Shown here one piece after another: positions 1 through 7,842 of a DNA stretch of 64,000 nucleotides. Source of the DNA: Firm-04 sp964392175 (GTDB lineage: Bacteria; Bacillota; Clostridia; Oscillospirales; Ruminococcaceae); NCBI GenBank assembly GCA_964392175.1, contig CAYMOJ010000002.1, forward strand, positions 1 to 64,000, given 5' to 3'. Positions within the stretch are counted from its first letter, which is position 1, and every line of letters begins with the position of its first letter. Under the pieces are notes generated by a model, which was given only the letters and a program-made list of their open reading frames with translations, did not search any database and was not told the DNA's origin. The translations under genes and the position numbers were made by a program.

Positions 1-289
1 CATAGCAGGCGGTACCCAAGCATACGGAGATGCGGTACTCGCCCTTAGGGGCAAGAGTGAACTGTGCATAGAAGGTTGCTACGCCGTAAACCTTCTCCAG
101 CGGAATATTCAGGTGCTCAGCGATGATGGTCTGCACCTCAATGGGAAGATAGCCGTAGATTTCCTGCGCCTTCTGCATGATCGGCATCAGCGCGCCGGAA
201 TCGCCTTTAGTGGCTTCGATCACGGCTACGAGTTCCTCCTCCTGCTGCTTGGTGCCCTGGAACGGGAGTGTAGAGAATTTTTTGCTCAT
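1..289 (-). CDS. NuoE/HndA-type [2Fe-2S] ferredoxin-fold subunit (partial, 3' end outside window)
   Basis: The first 96 residues are visible. The N-terminus has the helical segment typical of the 24-kDa subunit of NADH dehydrogenases and of NAD(P)-linked [FeFe] hydrogenases (PIMQKAQEIYGYLP, GVATFYAQF), and the first cluster Cys appears in SVCLGTACY. The remaining cluster cysteines lie beyond the window edge. In Clostridia this subunit belongs to electron-bifurcating or NADH-dependent hydrogenase complexes and passes electrons between the flavin subunit and the catalytic subunit. Hydrogenase maturases lie 3 kb away, which fits a hydrogenase role better than respiratory complex I, but that is inference. 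The ATG at 289 follows AAGGAGG with an 11-base spacer. Confidence 0.85.
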   Translation of the reverse strand, partial: MSKKFSTLPFQGTKQQEEELVAVIEATKGDSGALMPIMQKAQEIYGYLPIEVQTIIAEHLNIPLEKVYGVATFYAQFTLAPKGEYRISVCLGTACY

Positions 290-324
290 GAAACAGGTTT
301 CCTCCTTGTAAGAATTGTTTCAGC

Positions 325-359
325 GGGTGGCATAGAAAAAAGCACCGTCACTGCCACCC
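325..359 (-). other. Leader hairpin of the NuoE-like gene
   Basis: GGGTGGCA (325-332) and TGCCACCC (352-359) form a perfect 8-bp stem with a 19-base loop in the 5' leader, between the promoter and the ribosome binding site. The rest of the 290-560 stretch is AT-rich with no gene that I can support. Confidence 0.5.
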
Positions 360-397
360 TGAGGTCATTCATTCGATAACGATGCTACGCTTGTACA

Positions 398-426
398 ATT
401 GTACCATATAACGCACAAAAAATCAA
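398..426 (-). promoter_or_regulatory. SigA-type promoter of the NuoE-like gene, overlapped by a palindrome
   Basis: On the minus strand TTGATT (421-426) and TACAAT (398-403) are 17 bases apart. A perfect 12-base palindrome, GTACAATTGTAC (393-404), covers the -10 hexamer, a position suited to a repressor. Confidence 0.6.
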
Positions 427-560
427 GATAAAAATTGCACAACTTTTATGGATTCTTTTCGTGCCTTTCCACAAATCCGTCAAACACCCTCTAATTTTTC
501 AAAAATTGCCAATATATCCTGACGGTTTATTCATAAATTTGTAGAATTTGCGATTCGTCA

Positions 561-607
561 AAATCACAAAAGGGGAGGGAAGTCCCCTTTGTGGGTACTT
601 CCCTCCC
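561..607 (-). terminator. Intrinsic terminator of the aminotransferase gene
   Basis: GGGAGGGAAGT (573-583) pairs perfectly with ACTTCCCTCCC (597-607). Read on the minus strand the stem is followed by TTTTGTGATTTT. Confidence 0.75.
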
Positions 608-649
608 TGGCGTCAAACAATCTGTCGATTTCCAAGTGATGTTGGGGGC

Positions 650-1813
650 TTATACTGTCTGAATGGCACGCAGCAGACCTTCGACCTGACGAGGCGTGTT
701 GAACACTGATGGTGCAAATCGTATCGTGCCCTGCGTCTTTGTGCCGATGGTTTCGTGGGCAAGAGGCGCACAATGCAAGCCACTGCGCAGACAGAAGCCT
801 TGTTGTTGCAGCGCTGTAACAAGGGCAGAGCAATCACCGGTTTGGGGCGCAAACGAGATCACGGGGGCGTATTGGGCAGCTCTGTGACGGTATACGACGA
901 TATTTGGCATGGTGCGCAATCCCTCCAAAAACTGTCGGCACAGTGCCGATTCCCGTTCATGGAGCGTCTGTATCCCTTGTTGCGCTACCCATTGCGCACC
1001 GGCGTGTAACCCTGCGATCCCGCAAACATTTACTGTGCCGGATTCCAGTGCGTCAGGGAGAAAATCGGGTTGCTTGACGCTTGCCGACAATGATCCTGTG
1101 CCACCTTGCATCAAGGGCATAAGGGAAACAGTGCCATCGCTGATGAGCAAGCCTGTGCCCATCGGGCCGTACAAGCCCTTATGCCCCGCAGTGCAAAGAA
1201 TTTGCATACCATCTGCCAAGGTGATAGGCAACACGCCACAAGCCTGTGCGCCGTCTGCAATGAAAATCAGTCCCTTTTCACGGCAGAATGCAGCGATCTG
1301 TCGGTAGGGGAGAATCTGCCCGGTGACATTGCTTACCAAAGTGCAAATCACGATGCGTGTGTTGGGGTGTAAGCATCGATTGAAGTTTGCAAGGGTTGTT
1401 TCGGCATCGGGGGCAACGGTTGCGATGCTGTAAGTGCAGATGCCCGCATCGGCAAGTGCTGCTACGGGACGGTACACAGAATTATGCTCCATGCTGCTAA
1501 TGATAATATGGTCGCCTTGGCGCACCGCACCGTAAATCGCAAGATTCAGTGCGTGCGTGCAGTTTGCTGTAAAAATTACCTGCTGTGGCGTAGAGCCAAA
1601 CTGCCGTGCAAGATTCTCTCTGGCGGAAAAAACCACATTTCCTGCGCGCTCCGCCAGGATATGCCCCCCACGTCCCGGATTCCCTGCACTGTATCGCATA
1701 GCGTTTGCCACCGCTTCGTGGACACAGGCAGGCTTTGGAAAGGTCGTTGCAGCATTGTCAAAATAGATCGGGGCAGACTGCCGCTGCCTTTTGCCCCATC
1801 GCTGTGCGTTCAT
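650..1813 (-). CDS. Class V aminotransferase, cysteine desulfurase-like
   Basis: This PLP enzyme of 387 residues resembles the cysteine desulfurase-like family TIGR01977 (EF2568 type). It begins with YFDNAATTFPKP. The PLP lysine lies in TAGHKGLYGPMGTG, and a C-terminal loop with Cys (RSGLHCAPLAHE) sits where NifS/SufS enzymes carry the persulfide cysteine. It probably removes sulfur or selenium from cysteine or selenocysteine. It overlaps the stop of the preceding DUF3343 gene by 4 bases (ATGA), so the two are translationally coupled and probably work together in S/Se trafficking. No iron-sulfur scaffold gene is adjacent, which argues against a housekeeping ISC role. The precise substrate cannot be read from the sequence. 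Confidence 0.85.
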   Translation of the reverse strand: MNAQRWGKRQRQSAPIYFDNAATTFPKPACVHEAVANAMRYSAGNPGRGGHILAERAGNVVFSARENLARQFGSTPQQVIFTANCTHALNLAIYGAVRQGDHIIISSMEHNSVYRPVAALADAGICTYSIATVAPDAETTLANFNRCLHPNTRIVICTLVSNVTGQILPYRQIAAFCREKGLIFIADGAQACGVLPITLADGMQILCTAGHKGLYGPMGTGLLISDGTVSLMPLMQGGTGSLSASVKQPDFLPDALESGTVNVCGIAGLHAGAQWVAQQGIQTLHERESALCRQFLEGLRTMPNIVVYRHRAAQYAPVISFAPQTGDCSALVTALQQQGFCLRSGLHCAPLAHETIGTKTQGTIRFAPSVFNTPRQVEGLLRAIQTV

Positions 1814-2007
1814 AGAATCTCAAAGGGGATACGGTGCTGTCGAAGCAGCTCTCGTATCACTTCGGGTGAAGCAGCCGTGCGGAAAACAGTTGTGCAGCCA
1901 CTGGATGTGGTTTGTTTGCGACTTTCAAAGGCAAGATGTTGCCTTTGCAGCAGTCGCTTGACCTGCTGCGCGTTGGTTTCACTGCGAATCTCTATCGTTG
2001 TCTGCAT
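1810..2007 (-). CDS. DUF3343 family protein (putative Se/S carrier-like)
   Basis: A small protein of 65 residues, beginning MQTTIEIRSETNAQQ. The motif TTSSGCTTVFRT followed by a C-terminal VIRELLRQHRIPFEIL matches the layout of the DUF3343 family, with one conserved Cys in the middle. Such proteins are often encoded beside the TIGR01977 desulfurase-like enzymes, as here, and have been proposed to carry sulfur or selenium. I start at the ATG at 2007 because GAAAGGAG (2019-2026) is correctly placed for it. A longer reading from 2040 would put the ribosome site inside the gene. Confidence 0.7.
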   Translation of the reverse strand: MQTTIEIRSETNAQQVKRLLQRQHLAFESRKQTTSSGCTTVFRTAASPEVIRELLRQHRIPFEIL

Positions 2008-2177
2008 TGCAGTGTATGCTCCTTTCAAGAAAGTAGGCAACGCCTTGTAAGGCAGGTGATGCGGATTGCCGCCAAGCGATCAGGCGATGCCTTGCTACAT
2101 CATATGCGGATTCGACACAAAGGGACACTGTGAAACAAAAATCTGTCAAAATGTCGGGTACCGCCCCTTGCAGGGGA

Positions 2178-2206
2178 TTGTCAAAGTCGACCGATTGTGC
2201 TATAAT
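2178..2206 (+). promoter_or_regulatory. SigA promoter of the phosphodiesterase gene
   Basis: TTGTCA (2178-2183), 17-base spacer, TATAAT (2201-2206). Confidence 0.75.
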
Positions 2207-2238
2207 GGAAGAAATGGCTTCAAAGGAGAATATTGTGT

Positions 2239-2808
2239 ATGAAATGGTTGATTGCATCCGATTTGCACGGATCGGCGTACTATACCGAACGACTACTGGC
2301 TGCATTTGCCGAAGAAAAAGCAGAGCGCTTATTGTTGCTTGGAGACTTGCTGTATCATGGGCCGCGTAATGATCTGCCACGGGATTATGCGCCGAAATCT
2401 GTGATCGCGATGCTGAATGCCCACCAACAGGAGATTCTTTGTGTGCGTGGCAATTGTGATGCGGAAGTCGATCAGATGGTGTTGAAGTTTCCTATTTTGG
2501 CAGATTATGCGATTTTGTCTGCGGGCAGTCGCATGATATTTGCCACCCATGGGCATCACTACCATGCGGAGCAGCTGCCACCACTGCATCAGGGGGATAT
2601 TCTGTTGCATGGGCATACGCATATCCCGAAATGTGTGGCTTGTGGGGAAGGCATTGTGTATTGCAATCCGGGGTCAGTGGCAATCCCGAAGGAAGGCACG
2701 GCGCATGGATATATGACACTGGAGGACGGCATTTTTGAATGGAAAAATTTGCAGGGACAGTGCTATCATCGCTGGGATTTGCGTGATGCGACATTTGCGG
2801 TTCTATAA
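2239..2808 (+). CDS. YfcE/MJ0936-family metallophosphoesterase
   Basis: The protein has 189 residues, the normal size for this family. Metal-binding motifs of the calcineurin-like fold are all present in order: SDLHGS near the start, LLGDLLYHG, VRGNCD, ATHGH and LLHGHTHIP. YfcE-type enzymes hydrolyse phosphodiester bonds and depend on Mn2+; the cellular substrate is not known. I use the ATG at 2239, ten bases after AAAGGAG (2222-2228). A TTG at 2233 is in frame but too close to that site. It has its own promoter and a candidate terminator, so it appears monocistronic and functionally separate from the hydrogenase genes downstream. Confidence 0.88.
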   Translation: MKWLIASDLHGSAYYTERLLAAFAEEKAERLLLLGDLLYHGPRNDLPRDYAPKSVIAMLNAHQQEILCVRGNCDAEVDQMVLKFPILADYAILSAGSRMIFATHGHHYHAEQLPPLHQGDILLHGHTHIPKCVACGEGIVYCNPGSVAIPKEGTAHGYMTLEDGIFEWKNLQGQCYHRWDLRDATFAVL

Positions 2809-2816
2809 AACAGCTC

Positions 2817-2868
2817 AGAAAGCATCGCGTGATGCAGGAGTATTCTTCGTTTGTACGATGCTTTCTTT
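2817..2868 (+). terminator. Candidate terminator of the phosphodiesterase gene
   Basis: AGAAAGCATCG (2817-2827) pairs perfectly with CGATGCTTTCT (2856-2866). The loop of 28 bases is long and the T-tract short, so termination is plausible rather than certain. Confidence 0.4.
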
Positions 2869-2928
2869 GGCACCGGTCGCGTTTTCTTCCGGGACTTGCT
2901 GCAAGCGAAATGGCACAAAAGATACCAC

Positions 2929-2957
2929 TTGACAAAATTCCTGAAAAAGCGTATAAT
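2929..2957 (+). promoter_or_regulatory. Consensus SigA promoter upstream of hydE
   Basis: TTGACA (2929-2934), exactly 17 bases, TATAAT (2952-2957). Transcription should start near 2964, about 190 bases before hydE. Confidence 0.85.
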
Positions 2958-2963
2958 GATGAC

Positions 2964-3136
2964 AGAAACTGTTGCTCCCACGTCTGCGGTATTTCCTACG
3001 ACCAGGCAGCACAGCTTGCCATCCATGCCTCATCTGACGCAGAAATCTTTTTGATGCGAAAGTACAGAGCGCTTTTGTCATACCGTTTTACGATGATACA
3101 AGATCGCCATGTCCTTTCGGGCATGGCTTTTGTTTT
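2964..3136 (+). ncRNA. Structured hydE leader RNA (candidate riboswitch/attenuator or small RNA)
   Basis: The transcript from the consensus promoter runs about 170 bases before meeting a strong terminator hairpin at 3106-3136. Possible long-range helices close the region: CGGTAT (2987-2992) with ATACCG (3080-3085), extended by CGT (2981-2983) with ACG (3090-3092). Inside is a bulged hairpin built from CGCA/TGCG arms near 3038-3058. CCATGCC (3023-3029) is complementary to the 3' half of the terminator stem (3120-3126), which would allow two exclusive folds. I do not recognise any known riboswitch class, T-box, 6S or SRP RNA motif here. A free-standing small RNA is the main alternative. Confidence 0.5.
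3106..3136 (+). terminator. Intrinsic terminator between promoter and hydE (attenuator)
   Basis: GCCATGTCC (3106-3114) pairs with GGGCATGGC (3119-3127), one G-T wobble, followed by TTTTGTTTTT. Because it lies after the only obvious promoter and before hydE-hydG-hydF, it should control read-through into the operon. Confidence 0.75.
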
Positions 3137-3157
3137 TGGTCAAAGGGGGAATGCACA

Positions 3158-4216
3158 CTGTCTTTTGCAAATATTGCACGGATCGACACGCTGCGCACGC
3201 AGCATATTTTGTCTGATGACGATTTCGTTCAATTGCTGACTACCGATGACACGGAGGCTCTTTTCGCATTGCGTAAAGCCGCTGTCGATGTACAACAGCA
3301 ACAGTTTGGTAATCATATTTATTTGCGTGGCTTGATCGAGCTGACCAATTATTGTAAAAACAACTGTTATTACTGTGGCATTCGCCGCGATAATCACCAT
3401 GCTACGCGCTATCGCCTGACGGAAGCAGAGGTGCTGGAATGCGTAAAGCAAGGGGCAGAGATGGGCTTTTGTACCTTTGTGTTGCAGGGCGGTGAGGATG
3501 CATATTTTACCGATGCGCGCCTGATTGCCCTGTTGCGGAAAATGAAGGGGATTGCGCCGAATGCCGTTGTGACGCTTTCCTTGGGGGAGCGCAGTCATGC
3601 AAGCTACGAGGCTTTGAGAAACGCCGGCGCAGATCGTTACTTGTTGCGGCATGAAACTGCTACGGATGCCCATTATCATCAGCTGCACCCTGCGGAGATG
3701 TCTCTTGCGAACCGTATGCAGTGTCTTGCCGATTTGAAATCCTTGGGCTACCAGACCGGCTGCGGCATGATGGTGGGTTCCCCCTGCCAGACAGTAGAGC
3801 ATTTGGTTGCCGATTTGCGTTATATTGCCGCACTGCAACCGGAAATGGTCGGCATTGGGCCGTTTTTGCCACATCATGATACACCATTTGCTGCATCACC
3901 GGCAGGCACTGCGGATATGACGTTGCGCTTGCTTTCTATTGTGCGGTTGATGCTGCCACAGGTATTATTGCCCGCTACTACTGCGCTGGGCACGCTGCTT
4001 CCCGATGGGCTGGAACAGGGAATTTTGGCAGGTGCCAATGTGATTATGCCGAATTTGACACCTTGCGCCGTACGTGGGAATTATTTGCTGTATGATGGCA
4101 AGGATACTGCTGCAAAAGATACTTTGGATCTGCTGGAGGAACGCAGAAAACGCTTTGCAGCGATCGGATATACAATCGTTCATCATCGGGGAGACGCACC
4201 GAATCACAGCGTCTGA
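3158..4216 (+). CDS. hydE: [FeFe] hydrogenase H-cluster maturase HydE (radical SAM)
   Basis: HydE is a radical SAM enzyme that helps build the organic ligand set of the H-cluster. The cluster motif CX3CX2C is present (NYCKNNCYYCGIRRDN), followed by VLQGGEDAYF, TLSLGERS, DRYLLRHETA and VGIGPFLPHHDTP, all diagnostic for HydE. The start is unusual. Conserved N-terminal sequence continues upstream of the TTG at 3209, and no ATG or GTG is found in that frame. I set the start at CTG 3158, seven bases after AAGGGGGA, giving 352 residues against the usual 345-350. It heads the hydE-hydG-hydF operon with an 18-base gap to hydG. Confidence 0.93.
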   Translation: MSFANIARIDTLRTQHILSDDDFVQLLTTDDTEALFALRKAAVDVQQQQFGNHIYLRGLIELTNYCKNNCYYCGIRRDNHHATRYRLTEAEVLECVKQGAEMGFCTFVLQGGEDAYFTDARLIALLRKMKGIAPNAVVTLSLGERSHASYEALRNAGADRYLLRHETATDAHYHQLHPAEMSLANRMQCLADLKSLGYQTGCGMMVGSPCQTVEHLVADLRYIAALQPEMVGIGPFLPHHDTPFAASPAGTADMTLRLLSIVRLMLPQVLLPATTALGTLLPDGLEQGILAGANVIMPNLTPCAVRGNYLLYDGKDTAAKDTLDLLEERRKRFAAIGYTIVHHRGDAPNHSV

Positions 4217-4234
4217 AGGAAAGGAAGAATCGCT

Positions 4235-5656
4235 ATGTCCAAGTATGATCCCAAATCCATGAAAGCGGAAGAATTTATCAACCATGAGGAAATTCTTTCC
4301 ACATTGCAGTATGCTGAGGAAAACAAGGATAATCTGGAGCTGATTGACCAAATCATTGCAAAGGCAAAGCTGCGCAAGGGCTTGAACCATCGGGAAGCAT
4401 CGGTACTGCTTGCTTGCGAAAACAAGGAGAAGATCGAGGAGCTGTATGCCCTTGCAAAGCAGATCAAAATTGATTTTTACGGCAACCGCATCGTGATGTT
4501 TGCACCGCTGTATCTCTCCAATTACTGTGTCAACGGTTGTGTGTACTGCCCTTATCATCATCAGAACAAGGATATCCCACGTATCAAGCTGACGCAGGAG
4601 CAGATTCGCAATGAGGTCATTGCGTTGCAGGATATGGGACACAAGCGTCTTGCCATTGAGGCAGGCGAGGACCCCGTAAACAATCCTATCGAGTATATTC
4701 TGGAGAGTATTAAAACGATCTACAGCATCCAGCATAAAAATGGTGCGATTCGCCGCGTGAATGTGAATATTGCAGCTACCACGGTGGAGAATTATCGCAA
4801 GCTAAAGGAAGCCGGTATCGGCACCTATATCCTGTTTCAGGAAACATATCATAAGGAAAGCTATGAAAAGCTGCATCCTGTGGGGCCGAAGCACAATTAT
4901 GCCTACCATACCGAAGCGATGGATCGCGCCATGGAGGGCGGCATTGATGATGTGGGACTGGGTGTGCTGTTTGGTCTGGAACTGTATAAGTACGAGTTCG
5001 CGGGTCTGTTGATGCACGCAGAGCATCTGGAAGCAGTACACGGCGTTGGCCCGCATACTATCAGTGTACCTCGGATTAAACGCGCTGCGGATATCGACCC
5101 CACCGTGTTCGATAACGGCATTGATGACGAAACCTTCGCAAAGCTGTGTGCTCTGATTCGTGTGTGCGTACCCTATACCGGCATGATTATCAGCACGCGT
5201 GAAAGCCAGACTGTGCGCGAAAAAGTGCTACCTTTAGGTGTTTCGCAGATCAGCGGTGCATCCCGTACCAGTGTGGGCGGCTACACCGAGGAGGTACGCC
5301 CCCATGAATCGGAGCAGTTTGATGTCAGTGACAGCCGTACCTTGGATGAGGTTGTGCGCTGGTTGATGGAGATGGGCTATATTCCGTCCTTCTGCACCGC
5401 TTGCTATCGTGAGGGCAGAACCGGGGATCGCTTCATGACCTTGTTGAAGAGTGGGCAAATCCAGAATTGTTGTCACCCTAACGCGCTGCTGACTTTGAAG
5501 GAATATCTGATGGATTATGCTTCTCCGGAAACCAAAGCCATCGGCGAAAAGATGATCACAGAGCAGCTCCCTACGATTCCGAATGAGAAGGCAAGAGCCG
5601 TCTGTGCAGAACATATTACGGATATCGCAAATGGCAAGCGCGATTTCCGGTTCTGA
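4235..5656 (+). CDS. hydG: [FeFe] hydrogenase H-cluster maturase HydG (tyrosine lyase)
   Basis: HydG cleaves tyrosine to p-cresol and supplies CO and cyanide ligands as an iron synthon for the H-cluster. The protein has 473 residues, full length. The N-terminal radical SAM cluster is bound by CX3CX2C (Cys98, Cys102 and Cys105 in NYCVNGCVYCPYHH). The C-terminal extension needed for the auxiliary cluster is present, with CTACYREGRTGDR followed after about 20 residues by QNCCHPNA. ATG at 4235 follows GAAGGAAAGGA. It lies between hydE and hydF with short gaps and no internal promoter seen. Confidence 0.97.
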   Translation: MSKYDPKSMKAEEFINHEEILSTLQYAEENKDNLELIDQIIAKAKLRKGLNHREASVLLACENKEKIEELYALAKQIKIDFYGNRIVMFAPLYLSNYCVNGCVYCPYHHQNKDIPRIKLTQEQIRNEVIALQDMGHKRLAIEAGEDPVNNPIEYILESIKTIYSIQHKNGAIRRVNVNIAATTVENYRKLKEAGIGTYILFQETYHKESYEKLHPVGPKHNYAYHTEAMDRAMEGGIDDVGLGVLFGLELYKYEFAGLLMHAEHLEAVHGVGPHTISVPRIKRAADIDPTVFDNGIDDETFAKLCALIRVCVPYTGMIISTRESQTVREKVLPLGVSQISGASRTSVGGYTEEVRPHESEQFDVSDSRTLDEVVRWLMEMGYIPSFCTACYREGRTGDRFMTLLKSGQIQNCCHPNALLTLKEYLMDYASPETKAIGEKMITEQLPTIPNEKARAVCAEHITDIANGKRDFRF

Positions 5657-5685
5657 TCCTGCATCTTTCTTAAGGAGATCTTTCC

Positions 5686-6876
5686 ATGAGCATAAATGAA
5701 ACTCCTACCGCAGAACGCACACATATCGGATTTTTTGGTGTGCGCAATGCAGGAAAATCCAGTATTGTGAACGCTGTAACGGGGCAGCCCTTTTCCATTG
5801 TCTCCGCTGTGGCTGGCACTACTACCGATGCAGTCAGCAAAAGCATGGAGCTACTGCCGTTGGGGCCTGTCAATATCACCGATACCGCAGGCTTTGACGA
5901 TGAAGGAGAGCTGGGCGCAATGCGCATCGAGAAAACCCGTATGGCACTGTATCGCACGGATATTGCTGTACTTGTCACCGATGGCACGCGACCCATGGGC
6001 GCAACCGAACAGACGCTGATTGCACTGTTTACCCGGCAGAACATTCCGTATCTGGTGGTGCGCAATAAAGCAGATCTGATGCCAGAGCCACAGCCCGATA
6101 CCGAAGAGATTCTGTGGGTGAGTGCCAAAACAGGGCAGGGGATTTCAGCACTAAAGGAGCGCATCGGTGCAATGGGCAAGGATCTGCACTCCACAAGGCA
6201 TATCGTATCTGATCTGCTGCAACCCGATGATACTGTAGTGCTAGTAACGCCCATTGATGCGGCTGCACCCAAGGGCAGGCTGATTTTGCCGCAACAGCAA
6301 ACTTTGCGCGAGGTCATCGATATTGGTGGTATTGCGATGGTAACGCAGCCGAAGCAGCTGCCACAGGTGCTTGCAAATTTGAAAACAGCACCTCGTATGG
6401 TCATTACGGATAGTCAAGCGTTCGGGCAGGTGGAAAAAATGCTTCCCGATGCGATCCCGTTGACTTCGTTTTCGATCCTCATGGCGCGGTATAAGGGCTT
6501 TTTGGAAACTGCTGTGCAGGGAATTCGGGCATTACAAAGGCTTCCCGATGGTGCAAAGCTACTGATTGCGGAGGGTTGTACCCATCATCGTCAGTGTGGT
6601 GATATCGGTACGGTGAAGCTGCCGAAGTTGTTGCAAAAGTATACGGGTAGGCAGCTTGATTTCTGCTTCGTATCAGGAGGGGATTTCCCTGAAGATCTGT
6701 CGCAGTATGCGCTGGTGATCCATTGTGGTGGCTGTATGCGCACCGAACGGGAAATGTTTTGGAGAATGCGCACTGCGCTCTCACAGGGGATACCCTTTAC
6801 CAATTACGGCATTACATTAGCTGCCTGTAACGGTATTTTGGAGCGCGCATTGATGCACGGCATATTGATATCATAA
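5686..6876 (+). CDS. hydF: [FeFe] hydrogenase H-cluster maturation GTPase HydF
   Basis: HydF is the scaffold on which the H-cluster precursor is assembled and from which it is delivered to the hydrogenase. The N-terminal GTPase domain has a P-loop (GVRNAGKSS, residues 18-26), ITDTAGFDDEG and RNKAD. The C-terminal part carries the family cluster ligands: EGCTHHRQCG and, about 50 residues on, HCGGCM, fitting the CxHx(46-53)HCxxC pattern. At 396 residues it is full length. AAGGAGA precedes the ATG at 5686, 29 bases after the hydG stop. A bidirectional terminator follows. Confidence 0.96.
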   Translation: MSINETPTAERTHIGFFGVRNAGKSSIVNAVTGQPFSIVSAVAGTTTDAVSKSMELLPLGPVNITDTAGFDDEGELGAMRIEKTRMALYRTDIAVLVTDGTRPMGATEQTLIALFTRQNIPYLVVRNKADLMPEPQPDTEEILWVSAKTGQGISALKERIGAMGKDLHSTRHIVSDLLQPDDTVVLVTPIDAAAPKGRLILPQQQTLREVIDIGGIAMVTQPKQLPQVLANLKTAPRMVITDSQAFGQVEKMLPDAIPLTSFSILMARYKGFLETAVQGIRALQRLPDGAKLLIAEGCTHHRQCGDIGTVKLPKLLQKYTGRQLDFCFVSGGDFPEDLSQYALVIHCGGCMRTEREMFWRMRTALSQGIPFTNYGITLAACNGILERALMHGILIS

Positions 6877-6885
6877 ACGGTCATA

Positions 6886-6927
6886 AAAAACGGATGCTGT
6901 AGTAGAGTACGGCATCCGTTTGCTGTT
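6886..6927. terminator. Bidirectional terminator between hydF and degV
   Basis: AACGGATGC (6889-6897) pairs with GCATCCGTT (6912-6920). A-rich and T-rich flanks allow termination of the converging hydF and degV transcripts. Confidence 0.7.
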
Positions 6928-6931
6928 ATTT

Positions 6932-7810
6932 TCACGATTCCATCTCGCGACTTTTGCCCATATAAAACAGTGCAATGGTGCCCGGCCCGGAGTGCGCCCC
7001 GATGACAGGCCCAACATCGCCAATGATGACATTGGTCGCCCCATATTCTTTCATGATGGTATCACGCACAAATTTTGCAGCTTCGATATCATCACCGTGG
7101 CTGATATAGACCTGCTGTGTCGGATCGTAAACCTCATCAGCAAAATGCTTTGCCAATGCCAGTAACGCATTCTTTCTGCCACGAACCTTTGCTTTGGCGA
7201 TGAGTTTGCCTTCATCGCTGACGTGCATTACAGGCTTGATGCCAAGCAATGTACCTGCCACTGCGGAAATCGAGCTTAAACGACCACCACGCTTCAAGAA
7301 CATAAGATCGTCAACGGTGAACCAGTGAATGAGATGTAGGCGGTTTTCCAGCAAATAAGCTTCCAACTCTTCAATGGTTGCACCCTCGCGCTTTTTCTGC
7401 ACGGCAAAATACAGCAGTAGCCCTTGCCCCATACTGGCAGAGAGACTATCTACAGTAATCATCTTGCGGTCGGGATATTCGGCAGAGATTTCTTCGACAG
7501 CAAGGCGACTGGTTGCGTACATACAGCTGAGCGCAGACGAAAACGACAGAAACAGGATATCTTTGCCTTCATCAAGAATGCGTGTAAACACTTCGCGGAA
7601 AGTGCCGAGATTGGCGGCGGAGGTGCAGGCAATCTGACCATTGCGCAGTGCGTTGTAAAATTCTGTGCCGACGAGTGTGCAAGGTTGTGTGGGAGTATCT
7701 TTCATAAAAGCGTTTAGCGGGATGTAGGCAAGCTCCATGGATGCGCGTTGTTCGGGGGTGAGGTCGCAGCCGCTATCCGTTACGATTACATAATCGTGGG
7801 TATTGCTCAT
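6932..7810 (-). CDS. DegV family fatty-acid-binding protein
   Basis: DegV proteins bind a fatty acid and, as FakB, present it to the kinase FakA for phosphorylation and phospholipid synthesis. The 292-residue protein has the family opening VIVTDSGCDLTPE, the LSFSSALS serine-rich lipid-contact segment, VDSLSASMGQGLL, and a C-terminal GPVIGAHSGPGTIALF that closes the domain. The ATG at 7810 follows GAAAGGAA. An in-frame extension to 7984 lacks the family sequence and a ribosome site. fakA is not in the window. A leader hairpin and a SigA promoter lie upstream. Confidence 0.9.
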   Translation of the reverse strand: MSNTHDYVIVTDSGCDLTPEQRASMELAYIPLNAFMKDTPTQPCTLVGTEFYNALRNGQIACTSAANLGTFREVFTRILDEGKDILFLSFSSALSCMYATSRLAVEEISAEYPDRKMITVDSLSASMGQGLLLYFAVQKKREGATIEELEAYLLENRLHLIHWFTVDDLMFLKRGGRLSSISAVAGTLLGIKPVMHVSDEGKLIAKAKVRGRKNALLALAKHFADEVYDPTQQVYISHGDDIEAAKFVRDTIMKEYGATNVIIGDVGPVIGAHSGPGTIALFYMGKSREMES

Positions 7811-7842
7811 GTCAGTTGTTCCTTTCTGATTTTCAAAATGAG

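Noticed and set aside
318..362. T-box-like AGGGTGGCA in the leader of the NuoE-like gene
   Set aside because: The remaining T-box elements (specifier loop and the ACCGCG part of the bulge) are missing, and the segment simply forms a hairpin with the downstream repeat.
2964..3136. 6S RNA or SRP RNA identity for the hydE leader
   Set aside because: It lacks the GGAAGGAAGCAGCC-type SRP core and does not fold end to end into the long rod with a central bubble expected of 6S RNA.
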